49,702 nt of DNA from assembly GCA_027486895.1 (NCBI GenBank), contig JAIXOE010000013.1, forward strand, positions 1-49,702. Reading direction: 5' to 3'. Source of the stretch: Sphingomonadales bacterium. Lineage in GTDB: Bacteria; Pseudomonadota; Alphaproteobacteria; Sphingomonadales; Sphingomonadaceae. Numbering within the stretch: the first letter of the stretch is position 1; each line of letters starts with the position of its first letter. A model generated the notes under the pieces. That model saw only the letters and a program-made list of their open reading frames with translations, was not told the origin of the DNA and did no database searches. Positions 25,699 to 34,546 of the stretch are shown one piece after another. A program made the translations under genes and the position numbers.

Positions 25699-26910
25699 AT
25701 GAGCAAACCAAGTCCCCAAGAATTAGCGGATTTCGAAAAGCAGTGCGATGCGTGGTTCGCCGAAAACACGGTGCGCGACCCAGGTTTTATGTTGCCGCTG
25801 ACCTTCATGGAAGTGTCGACCGACCAGCAGTTTGATTTCCTGCGTGACTGGCAGCGCAAGGTCTATGAAGCTGGCTATTTTGGCATGTCTTGGCCGACCG
25901 AATATGGCGGCTATGGCATGCATCCCGAATATCAACGGATCGCCACACGCGTCATGAAAACCCATGACGCGCCGATCATGCTCAATGCGATTGCGAACGG
26001 CTGGACTGGTCCATTGTTGCTCGACATTGGCCGCGAAGAGGACAAGCGCCGCTTCATTAAGCCAATGCTCTCGGCTGAAGAAATCTGGTGCCAGGGCTTT
26101 TCGGAACCGGAGCATGGTTCCGACCTTGGCAGCGCGCAGACCAAGGCAGTCCGTGACGGCGATGAATATGTCATCAACGGGTCCAAGATCTGGACATCAT
26201 TGGGCGACCGCGCTGATTATATGATCCTGCTCGCGCGCACATCGAATGATGGTCCAAGCAAATATGCAGGGCTTTCGTTCTTCCTCGCGCCGATGAAGAT
26301 TCCCGGCGTCGAAACGCGCCGCTTGAAGAAATTGACCGGCGAATATGGCTTTACCCAATGCTTCTTCACGGACGCACGAATCCCCGCGTCGGGCCTCGTT
26401 GGCGAAGAAGGGCAGGGCTGGATGGTCGCAATGAAAACGCTTGAGTATGAGCGCGGCGCAAAGGTCAATCCGGTCGGCGGTTACTTCGTTAAGGAAATGG
26501 ACGTCATGGGCGTGGTCGATATGGCGCGTTCGGCCAAGCGCGGCGGCAAGCCTGTGCTCGACGATCCCGTCATGCGCGACAAGCTTGTCGATTACATGAT
26601 CGAAATTCAGGCGCTGAACCTTAACAACCAACGCCGCCGCATGGCACCGCTCACCAGCGACCGGCCGATGGGCCTTGCGCTTATGAACAAGCTGGCGCGT
26701 ACGGAGCTGGTGCGCGAGCTCACCGAATTCTCGCTCCAGTTCCAAGGCACGCGCGCGGGCTATTATGTTGGCGACGAAAATGCGGTCGATGACGGCTATT
26801 GGCACCGTTCTTACCTGAACAGCTTCTCCGCTACGATTGGCGGGGGCACCAGCCAGATTCAGAAGAATATCATCGGCGAACATGTGCTTGGTTTGCCCAA
26901 GGGGCGGTGA
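25699..26910 (+). CDS. Acyl-CoA dehydrogenase family protein
   Basis: FAD-dependent alpha,beta-dehydrogenase of an acyl-CoA thioester, 403 residues. FAD/substrate contacts are WCQGFSEPEHGSDLGS, VINGSKIWTSLGD and MKTLEYERG. The C-terminal signature is SATIGGGTSQIQKNIIGEHVLGLPKG. The usual YEG segment with the C-terminal catalytic Glu is absent, as in the divergent FadE subfamilies where the base sits elsewhere (perhaps the Glu of LEYERG). Such members often act on bulky or branched acyl groups. Candidate TetR operator A lies 21 bp before the start. A palindromic repeat follows. Confidence 0.93.
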   Translation: MSKPSPQELADFEKQCDAWFAENTVRDPGFMLPLTFMEVSTDQQFDFLRDWQRKVYEAGYFGMSWPTEYGGYGMHPEYQRIATRVMKTHDAPIMLNAIANGWTGPLLLDIGREEDKRRFIKPMLSAEEIWCQGFSEPEHGSDLGSAQTKAVRDGDEYVINGSKIWTSLGDRADYMILLARTSNDGPSKYAGLSFFLAPMKIPGVETRRLKKLTGEYGFTQCFFTDARIPASGLVGEEGQGWMVAMKTLEYERGAKVNPVGGYFVKEMDVMGVVDMARSAKRGGKPVLDDPVMRDKLVDYMIEIQALNLNNQRRRMAPLTSDRPMGLALMNKLARTELVRELTEFSLQFQGTRAGYYVGDENAVDDGYWHRSYLNSFSATIGGGTSQIQKNIIGEHVLGLPKGR

Positions 26911-26922
26911 ATGAAATTAAAT

Positions 26923-27031
26923 ACCGTAGCCCTGAGCTTGTCGAAGGGCGTTTCTATGCAGGGCGCGGTCCTTGCCGACAGGCGCCCTTCGACAGACGCA
27001 GCCGTTACGCGGCTGCTGCTCAGGGCTACGG
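26923..27031. repeat. REP-like palindrome R1 with a nested hairpin
   Basis: Left arm 26923-26950 contains CTGAGCTTGTCGAAGGGCG. The right arm is the reverse complement but split: CGCCCTTCGACAG at 26982-26994 and GCTCAGGGCTACGGT at 27017-27031. Between the two halves lie 22 bases that themselves form a stem GCAGCCG / CGGCTGC. A T5 run follows, so it may also attenuate transcription between the dehydrogenase and the enoyl-CoA hydratase. The left arm differs from repeat R2 (32100) at one base in 28. Confidence 0.85.
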
Positions 27032-27051
27032 TTTTTGTTTAGGAGAATGCA

Positions 27052-27810
27052 ATGTCTGAAGTCCTAACCCAAGCGCAGGACGGCGTCCTGATCATCACCA
27101 TCAACCGGCCCGAGGCCAAGAACGCCGTCAACCAAGCGGTTGCGCAAGGCATCGCTGCGGCCATGGAGCAGCTTGATAGCGACAAGAGCCTGAATGCGGG
27201 CATCATCACCGGCGCTGGCGGCACATTCTGCTCGGGCATGGACCTGAAGGCCTTTTTGCGTGGCGAATTGCCAAGCATCAAAGGCAAGGGTTTTGCCGGC
27301 TTCATCGAATCCCCCCCTGCCAAACCACTGATTGGCGCGGTTGAAGGCTATGCGCTGGCGGGCGGCATGGAAATCGCCATCGCGTGCGACCTGTTGGTGG
27401 CGAATGACAAGGCGCAGTTCGGCATTCCAGAAGTCAAGCGCAGCCTGGTTGCAGCGGCCGGTGGCTTGCTCACCTTGCCATCGATTATCGGCAAGCGCAT
27501 GGCGATGGAGCTCGCGCTGACGGGTGACTTCATCTCGGCCCAGCGCGCCTATGAGGTGGGTTTTGTGAATCGCGTCACCGAAGGCGCTGCCATTGATGCC
27601 GCGCTTGAACTAGCAGCCAAGGTTGCCGCGAACGGTCCGCTGGCGTTGATCGCAACAAAGCGTGTTATCAATGAACGGCCTGACTGGAACTCCACCGAAA
27701 TGTGGAAGAAGCAGAACGAAATCTGCGCACCTGTTTTCACCTCGAAAGACTCGCGTGAGGGTGCACTTGCCTTTGCCGAAAAACGCAAACCCAACTGGCA
27801 AGGCGAATAA
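27052..27810 (+). CDS. Enoyl-CoA hydratase/isomerase (crotonase family)
   Basis: A 252-residue crotonase-fold enzyme, expected to hydrate or isomerise an enoyl-CoA. The CoA-binding and oxyanion segments are GVLIITINRPEAKNAV and ITGAGGTFCSGMDLKAF, then GGMEIAIACDLLVANDKAQFGIPEVKRSL. A Shine-Dalgarno AGGAG lies at 27041-27045, just behind repeat R1. It is followed by the acyl-CoA ligase gene with one spare base, so the two are coupled. Confidence 0.92.
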   Translation: MSEVLTQAQDGVLIITINRPEAKNAVNQAVAQGIAAAMEQLDSDKSLNAGIITGAGGTFCSGMDLKAFLRGELPSIKGKGFAGFIESPPAKPLIGAVEGYALAGGMEIAIACDLLVANDKAQFGIPEVKRSLVAAAGGLLTLPSIIGKRMAMELALTGDFISAQRAYEVGFVNRVTEGAAIDAALELAAKVAANGPLALIATKRVINERPDWNSTEMWKKQNEICAPVFTSKDSREGALAFAEKRKPNWQGE

Positions 27811-27811
27811 T

Positions 27812-29338
27812 ATGGGCCATCCTGTCGTTCACGCATTAAGCCATCCCGACAAAGCTGCTGTCATTATGGCGGGATCGGGCGAGACGATAACGTACAAGCA
27901 ACTGGATGAACGTTCCAACCAGTGCGCGCATTTGTTCCGCAGCTTGGGTCTTCAGCATGGCGACACGGTTGCGTTCTGTTTGGAAAACCGCGCTGAGTTT
28001 TTTGACCTTGTCTGGGGCGCACAACGCGCAGGGCTGATTTATGTCGCGATCAGTTGCCGTCTGACGGCATCGGAAATCGACTATATCCTGAACGATAGCG
28101 GCTCAAAGGTGCTGTTTGCTTCGCCTTATTTGGGCGCGACGCTTGACCAGCTTCAAAGCCCGGTGAAGCGCTACATCCTTGGCGGTGAGCATGCTGGCTG
28201 GGAAAATTATGCGGCGACAGTCGCCGAGATGCCGACTTCGCCTATCGCCGACGAGCGTGCTGGCACCGACATGTTGTACAGTTCAGGCACGACTGGTCAG
28301 CCCAAGGGTGTACGTTTCCCCTTGCCCGATGATCCGGACATTGCGGGGCCCAATGCACTGTCAGGCCTTGCCGCGATGGCATTCAAATTTTCGGGCGACA
28401 GCATCTATTTGTCACCAGCGCCGCTATATCACGCAGCGCCCCTGCGTTGGTGTGCTGCGGTCCACAGGCTTGGCGGAACCGTCGTCGTGATGGAGAAATT
28501 CGATCCCGAAGCGGCGCTTGCGGCCATTCAGAAATACAAGATTACCGCCAGCCAATGGGTACCGACCCATTTTGCCCGCATGTTGAAACTGCCCGAAGAG
28601 GTCCGCAACGCATATGATGTGTCGAGCCTTGAAACGGCGGTTCACGCTGCCGCGCCATGCCCGGTTCCTATCAAGGAAGCGATGATCAATTGGTGGGGCC
28701 CTGTTATCCGGGAATATTATGCCGGGACCGAGGGGCAGGGGATTACCTTTATCTCCAGCGAAGAATGGCTAACGCACAAGGGCTCGGTTGGACGGCCATT
28801 GAACGCGGTCATGCATATATGCGACGAAGATGGGGATGATGTTCCCGTGGGTCAGGAAGGCACCGTGTTCTTCGAAAGTGCAGCATCTTTCAGCTATCAC
28901 AATGATCCCGAAAAAACCAAAGGCGCGACCAACAAACATGGCTGGACAACGCTTGGTGATGTCGGGCGGCTGGATGAAGAGGGCTATCTGTATCTGACCG
29001 ATCGCAAAAGCTTCATGATCATTTCGGGCGGGGTGAACATCTACCCGCAGGAGATTGAAAACCATTTGGTCACGCACCCTCGCGTCCGCGACGTTGCGGT
29101 CATTGGTGGCCCTCATGACGAAATGGGCGAAGAGGTGATCGCCGTGGTGCAGCCACTCGATATGGCTGACGCGGGCGATGACTTGCGCGACGAACTCACC
29201 GCTTATGCGCGCGAAAAGCTGTCAGGTATCAAAATCCCGCGCCGTATCGATTTTCGCGAGGAGCTTCCCCGCCACGATACCGGAAAATTATACAAACGCC
29301 TGCTGCGTGATGAATATTGGGCAAAGCAGGACAAATAG
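27812..29338 (+). CDS. AMP-dependent acyl-CoA synthetase
   Basis: A 508-residue ANL-superfamily ligase that activates a carboxylic acid through an acyl-AMP. A3-type motif MLYSSGTTGQPKGVRF, then REYYAGTEGQG, LTDRKSFMIISGGVNIYPQEIE and the C-terminal catalytic Lys in PRHDTGKLYKR. Start at 27812 follows the hydratase stop immediately. The longer frame to 27662 is inside that gene. The acid substrate is unknown. It is the entry enzyme for the cluster. Confidence 0.93.
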   Translation: MGHPVVHALSHPDKAAVIMAGSGETITYKQLDERSNQCAHLFRSLGLQHGDTVAFCLENRAEFFDLVWGAQRAGLIYVAISCRLTASEIDYILNDSGSKVLFASPYLGATLDQLQSPVKRYILGGEHAGWENYAATVAEMPTSPIADERAGTDMLYSSGTTGQPKGVRFPLPDDPDIAGPNALSGLAAMAFKFSGDSIYLSPAPLYHAAPLRWCAAVHRLGGTVVVMEKFDPEAALAAIQKYKITASQWVPTHFARMLKLPEEVRNAYDVSSLETAVHAAAPCPVPIKEAMINWWGPVIREYYAGTEGQGITFISSEEWLTHKGSVGRPLNAVMHICDEDGDDVPVGQEGTVFFESAASFSYHNDPEKTKGATNKHGWTTLGDVGRLDEEGYLYLTDRKSFMIISGGVNIYPQEIENHLVTHPRVRDVAVIGGPHDEMGEEVIAVVQPLDMADAGDDLRDELTAYAREKLSGIKIPRRIDFREELPRHDTGKLYKRLLRDEYWAKQDK

Positions 29339-29340
29339 GT

Positions 29341-29360
29341 ACATAACGGCTATAACGCCG
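29341..29360. promoter_or_regulatory. Motif shared with the 37.4-kb lipoprotein gene
   Basis: ACATAACGGCTATAACGCCG, 22 bases before the aldehyde dehydrogenase start. It matches 37437-37456 at 17 of 20 positions. The second copy contains the perfect dyad CATAGC-G-GCTATG. The function is unknown. Confidence 0.35.
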
Positions 29361-29382
29361 GAGACTCATCAGGAGATAGACA

Positions 29383-30804
29383 ATGACCACGCAATATAAA
29401 AATCTGATCAACGGCGAGCTGGTTGATAACGGCCAATGGATTGATGTCGTAAACCCCGCGACCGAGCAGGTCATTGGCCAAGTGCCAGATTGCGGTCAGG
29501 CAGATCTCGACAAGGCCGTTGCCGCAGCACGCGCTGCATTCCAGACCTGGAAGAAAACCAGCGTTGAAGAACGCCGCGCTTTGTTTGCCAAAATGGCGGA
29601 TGTGATCAAGGCGAACAGTGATGAGCTGATGCGCTTGCTCACATCTGAGCAAGGCAAGCCACATATGCAGGCGGGCAGCGAGATTGCCGGCTGCGTTGGC
29701 ATGACGCGCGCATTGCCGATGTTGAACCTTGAAGAGAAAATCACGGAAGACAGCGACAAGCGCCTGAGCCGCACACGCCGCGTTCCGGTGGGCGTGGTTG
29801 GCGGTATCGTGCCGTGGAATTTCCCGGTATTGATGGCGATCCAGAAAATTGTTCCGGCGCTGTTGTCGGGCTGCACCATGGTGCTGAAGCCATCGCCGTT
29901 CACGCCGCTGGCGACGCTGCGCCTCGCTGAATTGGTTGCCGGCGTTTTCCCGCCGGGCGTTTTGAACATCATCACCGGCGGCGACGCGTTGGGACCATTG
30001 CTGACCTCGCATCCCGATATCGACAAAATTACCTTCACGGGTTCAACTGCCACCGGAAAACGCGTGATGGAATCGGCGTCAAAGGACCTCAAGCGCATTA
30101 CGCTTGAACTGGGCGGAAATGACGCTGCGATTGTTTTGCCCGATGCCGGCGTTGGCAAGGTGGCTGAAAAGCTGTTCTGGGCAAGCTTCTACAATGCAGG
30201 CCAAGTCTGCATCGCGGCCAAGCGTATCTATATTCACGAAGATATTTACGACGAATTGTCGAGCGCGATTGCGGCTTATGCCAAAGCGGTCAAGGTTGGC
30301 GATGGTGCCGAACAAGGCACGGCAATTGGCCCTATTCAGAACAAGCCGCAGTACAAGCGCGTACTTGAACTGATTCAGGATGCAAAGGACAAGGGCTATA
30401 AGTTCCTCGCAGGCGGCGATCATGACCCGTCGATCCCAGGCTATTTCGTGCCCGTAACGGTCCTCGACAACCCGCCAGAAGATGCGCGTATTGTGGCTGA
30501 AGAACAGTTCGGTCCAGTGATGCCATTGATGAAATTTTCGACCATCAACGAAGTCATCAGCCGCGCCAATGCGTCCGATTATGGTCTTGCAGGTTCCATC
30601 TGGACCAGCAACCCAGAGGCTGCGGTCGAAGTGGCCGAGCAGCTGGAAACCGGCACGGTGTGGATCAACGAGTCGATGCACTTGGCCCCCAACGCACCAT
30701 TTGCCGGACATAAGCAGTCGGGCTTTGGCGCTGAATTGGGCGAAGAAGGTTTGCTCGAGTTCACCTATCCGCAAGTGATCACGATCGCACGCGAAGCGGC
30801 ATAA
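29383..30804 (+). CDS. NAD(P)-dependent aldehyde dehydrogenase
   Basis: A 473-residue ALDH-superfamily enzyme that oxidises an aldehyde to the acid. Oxyanion Asn in PWNFPVLM, coenzyme site FTGSTATGKRVME, general base Glu in LELGGNDAAIV and catalytic Cys in NAGQVCIAAKR are all present. It presumably feeds the neighbouring CoA ligase with its acid, so the pathway may begin from an alcohol or aldehyde. A strong hairpin follows, so this gene probably ends the first transcript of the cluster. Confidence 0.94.
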   Translation: MTTQYKNLINGELVDNGQWIDVVNPATEQVIGQVPDCGQADLDKAVAAARAAFQTWKKTSVEERRALFAKMADVIKANSDELMRLLTSEQGKPHMQAGSEIAGCVGMTRALPMLNLEEKITEDSDKRLSRTRRVPVGVVGGIVPWNFPVLMAIQKIVPALLSGCTMVLKPSPFTPLATLRLAELVAGVFPPGVLNIITGGDALGPLLTSHPDIDKITFTGSTATGKRVMESASKDLKRITLELGGNDAAIVLPDAGVGKVAEKLFWASFYNAGQVCIAAKRIYIHEDIYDELSSAIAAYAKAVKVGDGAEQGTAIGPIQNKPQYKRVLELIQDAKDKGYKFLAGGDHDPSIPGYFVPVTVLDNPPEDARIVAEEQFGPVMPLMKFSTINEVISRANASDYGLAGSIWTSNPEAAVEVAEQLETGTVWINESMHLAPNAPFAGHKQSGFGAELGEEGLLEFTYPQVITIAREAA

Positions 30805-30806
30805 AC

Positions 30807-30841
30807 TTATTCTCCCCATCGCAGGTCGATGGGGAGAATAA
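30807..30841 (+). terminator. Hairpin after the aldehyde dehydrogenase gene
   Basis: Perfect 15-bp stem TTATTCTCCCCATCG / CGATGGGGAGAATAA with a CAGGT loop, 3 bases behind the stop. It has no long T-run, but its AT-rich base makes it a plausible terminator or 3'-end stabiliser in both directions. Confidence 0.65.
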
Positions 30842-30868
30842 TCCGAACTTGACTCTCTCCTTCCAAAG

Positions 30869-30886
30869 TTTAATCGTCTGATTAAA
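30869..30886. promoter_or_regulatory. Candidate TetR operator B (upstream of thiolase)
   Basis: TTTAATCGTCTGATTAAA, flanked by CCAAAG on the left and TTTGG on the right, so the dyad extends further. It is 23 bases before the thiolase start and matches site A at 14 of 18 positions. Confidence 0.6.
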
Positions 30887-30909
30887 TTTGGAACAACAGG
30901 AGAGAGAAT

Positions 30910-32079
30910 ATGGCAGACGCCTATATCGTAGATGCAGTCCGTACCGCTGGTGGCCGCCGCGGTGGCAAGCTTGCGGGCGCTCACCCCGTCGATTTGGGTG
31001 CTGCCGTGCTCGATTCCATTGCCGACCGTAATGACTTTGACCCGGCGGCGATTGAAGACGTCATCATGGGCTGTGTCATGCAGGGCGGCGAACAAGCGGG
31101 TGATGTCGGCCGTAATATCGTCTTGGCGTCGAAACTGCCCAATTCCATCCCCTCGGTCAGCATCGACCGCCAGTGCGGATCATCACAGCAATCGATGATG
31201 TTTGCCGCGCAGGGCGTCATGTCCGGCACACAGGATATTGTGTTGGCGGCTGGTATCGAAAGCATGACGCGCGTCCCGATGGGATCGACGTCGATGCTGT
31301 TCAAAAAAGAAGGCATGGGCACCTATAAGAGCCCGCGGCTCGAAGAGGCCTATCCCGGCATCATGTTCAGCCAGTTCATGGGCGCTGAAATGCTTGTGAA
31401 GAAATATGGCTTTACCCGCGAAGACCTTGACCAGTTCGCGCTGGAATCGCACCAAAAAGCTATCGCGGCGACGCAAGGCGGTGTCTTTGCCAATGAAATC
31501 GTGGGCATCGAAGTCGATACGCCCGAAGGCAAGATCGTCCACAACAGCGACGAAGGCATCCGCTATGACGCAACCTTTGAAAGCCTGTCGGGCGTCAAGT
31601 TGCTGCAAGAAGGTGGTTCAATCACTGCCGCGAATGCCAGCCAGATTTGCGATGGCGCATCGGCGGTTCTCATCGTGTCCGAAAAGGCATTGAAAGAACA
31701 TGGCCTGACGCCGCGCGCGCGCATCGTCAATTTGACCGTGACCGCCGGCGACCCCGTCATCATGCTGGAAGAGCCTTTGTTCGCAACCGACCGCGCGTTT
31801 CAGCGCTCGGGCATGAAAATGTCGGACATCGACCTGTATGAAGTGAACGAAGCGTTCGCACCTGTGCCATTGGCTTGGTTGAAGCATACGGGCGGTGACC
31901 GTTCGAAAATCAACGTTCATGGCGGCGCGATTGCGTTGGGTCATCCACTTGGCGCATCGGGTACCAAGCTGATGGCGACATTGCTGAACGCACTTGAAGC
32001 ACGTGGTGGCAAATATGGTTTGCAGACCATGTGCGAAGGCGGCGGCCAAGCCAACGTTACCATTATCGAGCGGGTATAG
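30910..32079 (+). CDS. Acetyl-CoA acetyltransferase (thiolase)
   Basis: A 389-residue thiolase. Nucleophilic Cys in SIDRQCGSSQQSMMF (about residue 88), active-site His in GGAIALGHPLGASGTK and second Cys in TMCEGGGQANVTIIE are all intact. The second active-site block YEVNEAFAPVPLAW is also present. It should cleave a 3-ketoacyl-CoA as the last beta-oxidation step. Operator B overlaps its promoter region, and an AGGAGAG site lies before the ATG. Confidence 0.95.
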   Translation: MADAYIVDAVRTAGGRRGGKLAGAHPVDLGAAVLDSIADRNDFDPAAIEDVIMGCVMQGGEQAGDVGRNIVLASKLPNSIPSVSIDRQCGSSQQSMMFAAQGVMSGTQDIVLAAGIESMTRVPMGSTSMLFKKEGMGTYKSPRLEEAYPGIMFSQFMGAEMLVKKYGFTREDLDQFALESHQKAIAATQGGVFANEIVGIEVDTPEGKIVHNSDEGIRYDATFESLSGVKLLQEGGSITAANASQICDGASAVLIVSEKALKEHGLTPRARIVNLTVTAGDPVIMLEEPLFATDRAFQRSGMKMSDIDLYEVNEAFAPVPLAWLKHTGGDRSKINVHGGAIALGHPLGASGTKLMATLLNALEARGGKYGLQTMCEGGGQANVTIIERV

Positions 32080-32099
32080 TCCGCAACCAGATAAACTTC

Positions 32100-32168
32100 A
32101 CCGTAGCCCTGAGCCTGTCGAAGGGCGCTTATCGGTTAAACGCGCTTCGACAGGCTCAGCACTACGGT
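32100..32168. repeat. REP-like palindrome R2
   Basis: Arms of 28 bases (32100-32127 and 32141-32168) around a 13-base loop, with three mismatches. The right arm contains CTTCGACAGGCTCAG, the usual sphingomonad repeat core. It is the same family as R1. It lies between the thiolase and the short-chain dehydrogenase. Confidence 0.88.
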
Positions 32169-32187
32169 ATTTGAAAAAGGAATTTAC

Positions 32188-32970
32188 ATGAAATTGGATT
32201 CAACAGTTGCAGCAGTTGTCACTGGCGGCGCATCAGGCCTTGGTGAAGCTACCGCACGGGCGTTGGCCGCAAAGGGTGTGAAGGTCGCAATCTTTGATTT
32301 GCAGGCTGACAAGGGCGAGGCACTGGTCGCAGAGATTGGCGGCGTATTCTGCAATGTTAACGTCACCAGCGACGAGAGCGTCGATGCCGGTTTCGCCAAG
32401 GCACGTGCTGCGCATGGTCAGGAACGCATTTTGGTCAACTGCGCTGGCACAGGCAACGCAGCGAAGACCGCGAGCCGTTCGAAGGAAGACGGATCGATCA
32501 AGCATTTCCCGCTCGATGCCTTTGACCGCATCATCCAGATAAACCTGGTTGGCACTTTCCGCTGCATCGCCAAGTCGGCGGCTGGCATGTTGACGCTTGA
32601 ACCAATGGAAGACGGCGAACGCGGCGCGATGGTCAACACTGCATCAGTGGCTGCCGAAGACGGCCAGATGGGCCAGGCTGCCTATTCGGCATCAAAGGGC
32701 GGCGTCGTTGGCATGACCTTGCCAATCGCACGCGACCTGATGAGCGAAGGCATTCGCGTCAACACGATCTTGCCGGGTATCTTTAATACGCCGTTGATGA
32801 ATGGCGCGCCGCAACAGGTGAAAGATGCGCTTGCTGCGTCGGTTCCGTTCCCGAAACGCCTTGGCCATCCACATGAGTTCGCTCAAGTCGCGATGACTAT
32901 GATCGAATGCGGCTATTTCAACGGCGAAGACGTCCGCATTGATGGTGCCATCCGGATGGCACCGCGTTGA
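32188..32970 (+). CDS. Short-chain dehydrogenase, HSD10-type 3-hydroxyacyl-CoA dehydrogenase
   Basis: A 260-residue classical SDR. Cofactor loop VTGGASGLGEA, acidic FDLQ after strand 2 (NAD preference), NCAGTGN, catalytic Ser in NTASVAAEDG and YSASK. The pattern ITLP(I/L)ARDL (here TLPIARDLMSEGIRVNTILPGIF) and the end GEDVRIDGAIRMAP are typical of HSD17B10-like enzymes, which oxidise 3-hydroxyacyl-CoA including branched and steroid-like substrates. A second crotonase gene follows 4 bp later. Confidence 0.9.
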   Translation: MKLDSTVAAVVTGGASGLGEATARALAAKGVKVAIFDLQADKGEALVAEIGGVFCNVNVTSDESVDAGFAKARAAHGQERILVNCAGTGNAAKTASRSKEDGSIKHFPLDAFDRIIQINLVGTFRCIAKSAAGMLTLEPMEDGERGAMVNTASVAAEDGQMGQAAYSASKGGVVGMTLPIARDLMSEGIRVNTILPGIFNTPLMNGAPQQVKDALAASVPFPKRLGHPHEFAQVAMTMIECGYFNGEDVRIDGAIRMAPR

Positions 32971-32974
32971 TCGC

Positions 32975-33847
32975 ATGACTGCGTTCACCCAAATCCTTTA
33001 TGATGTCGCAGACGGCATCGCGACCATCACGATGCATCGTCCGGAAAAGATGAATGCATTCACAAATGTCATGATGCGCGAAATGTGCACGGCATTTGAT
33101 TTGGTGGATACAGATGATGCCGTTCGCGCGGTCATTGTAACGGGTTCGGGTGATCGTGCGTTTTGCGCAGGAGCCGATTTGACACCTGATAAAGGTGGCG
33201 ACGTGTTCGCTAGCGGGTCGGAGGTGGAGTCGCTCTCCGATGAACGTGTACGTGATTCCGGGGGCAGGCTGACGCTGCGGATTTTCCAATGTAAAAAGCC
33301 TGTCATTGGCGCAATCAACGGCGCTGCTGTGGGCATTGGCGCGACCATGCAATTGCCCATGGACTTCCGCCTTGCCAGTGACACGGCGCGTTTTGGTTTT
33401 GTCTTCGCGCGGCGGGGCATTGTCCCCGAAGCAGCCTCAAGCTGGTTTTTGCCCCGACTGGTGGGCATGCAACAGGCACTGGAGTGGTGCATGACTGGCC
33501 GCGTGTTCAATGCAGACGAAGCATTGCAGGGCGGCCTAGTGCGATCCGTTCACGCGCCAGCAGATCTGTTGGATGCGGCCAAGACTTTGGCTCGCGAAAT
33601 CGCCGATAATACCGCGCCAGTGTCGATTGCATTGACACGGGCTATGCTGTGGCGGCTGTCCGCTGCTGAACATCCCATGGCCGCGCACGAAATTGATAGC
33701 CGCGCGATCTATCGCCGGTCACGGTCAGGCGATGCAAAGGAAGGCATATCAAGCTTCCTTGAAAAGCGCGCGCCGATTTATCCCGATAAAGTTTCGACAG
33801 ATATGCCTGACTTCTTCCCATGGTGGGATGAACCTGCTTATAAGTAA
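32975..33847 (+). CDS. Second enoyl-CoA hydratase/isomerase family protein
   Basis: A 290-residue crotonase-fold protein, longer than the first one. Motifs: ATITMHRPEKMNAFTNVM, VTGSGDRAFCAGADLTPDKGG, GAAVGIGATMQLPMDFRLAS, and GIVPEAASSWFLPRLVG with the catalytic Glu. An insert of about 20 residues follows ADL. Start at 32975 sits 4 bases after the dehydrogenase stop. An in-frame start at 32939 would overlap it. Having two crotonases suggests hydration of two different enoyl-CoA intermediates. Confidence 0.9.
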   Translation: MTAFTQILYDVADGIATITMHRPEKMNAFTNVMMREMCTAFDLVDTDDAVRAVIVTGSGDRAFCAGADLTPDKGGDVFASGSEVESLSDERVRDSGGRLTLRIFQCKKPVIGAINGAAVGIGATMQLPMDFRLASDTARFGFVFARRGIVPEAASSWFLPRLVGMQQALEWCMTGRVFNADEALQGGLVRSVHAPADLLDAAKTLAREIADNTAPVSIALTRAMLWRLSAAEHPMAAHEIDSRAIYRRSRSGDAKEGISSFLEKRAPIYPDKVSTDMPDFFPWWDEPAYK

Positions 33848-33876
33848 CCCTACGTAAACGGGGGAGTAAGACACCA

Positions 33877-34515
33877 ATGGCCACGACGGGACCAAAGCTG
33901 GTGAACGAGGCGGGCGATAATGCAAAAGCGCGCGACCAGCTTATTGAAGCGGCAAGCCAGATCATGCGTGAGGGCGATACCATCGACCTTTCGCTATCGG
34001 AACTTTCGCTTCGCGCAGGTCTGAACAGTGCATTGGTCAAATATTATTTCGGCAACAAAAACGGCTTGATGCTGGCGCTGCTTGATCGCGACATGGGCAA
34101 TATCGTGCTCAGTCTTGGCGCGCTGCTGGCAAAGGACATGCCGCCCGAAGACAAATTGCGCGTCCATATTGGTGCGGTCATCGATACCTATTATGCTTTC
34201 CCCTATCTCAATCGCCTGCTGATGCGCATGGTGCGCGACAGTGCGCCCGTTGAAGCGGCCCGCATTGCGGAACTCTATCTCAAGCCGATTTCAAAAGTGT
34301 ATGACGCGCTCATCGCCGAAGGCGTAAAGGCCGGCATATTCCGCAAGATTGATCCGCAGTTCTTTTACTTCACCGTCACTGGCACGGCTGACCGCTTTTA
34401 TTCATCGCGGCTGGTGATGCGCCATTGCTACAATCAGGATGATTTCAGCGAGAATATGCGTGACCGCTACCGCGAACATACAATCGAACTCATCATGCGC
34501 GGGCTGCTGGTTTAG
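33877..34515 (+). CDS. TetR/AcrR-family transcriptional regulator
   Basis: A 212-residue repressor. The N-terminal helix-turn-helix is DLSLSELSLRAGLNSALVKYYFGNKNGLM (residues about 38-66), followed by an all-helical ligand domain with FPYLNRLLMRMVRDSAPVE. It lies inside the cluster just downstream of the second crotonase (29-bp gap). Three dyads of the same 18-bp type sit in promoter gaps of the cluster, the size expected for TetR dimers, so I infer it controls them, probably released by an acyl-CoA. Confidence 0.9.
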   Translation: MATTGPKLVNEAGDNAKARDQLIEAASQIMREGDTIDLSLSELSLRAGLNSALVKYYFGNKNGLMLALLDRDMGNIVLSLGALLAKDMPPEDKLRVHIGAVIDTYYAFPYLNRLLMRMVRDSAPVEAARIAELYLKPISKVYDALIAEGVKAGIFRKIDPQFFYFTVTGTADRFYSSRLVMRHCYNQDDFSENMRDRYREHTIELIMRGLLV

Positions 34516-34546
34516 ATTAAGGCAATAACGGTATAATGCAGGACCA

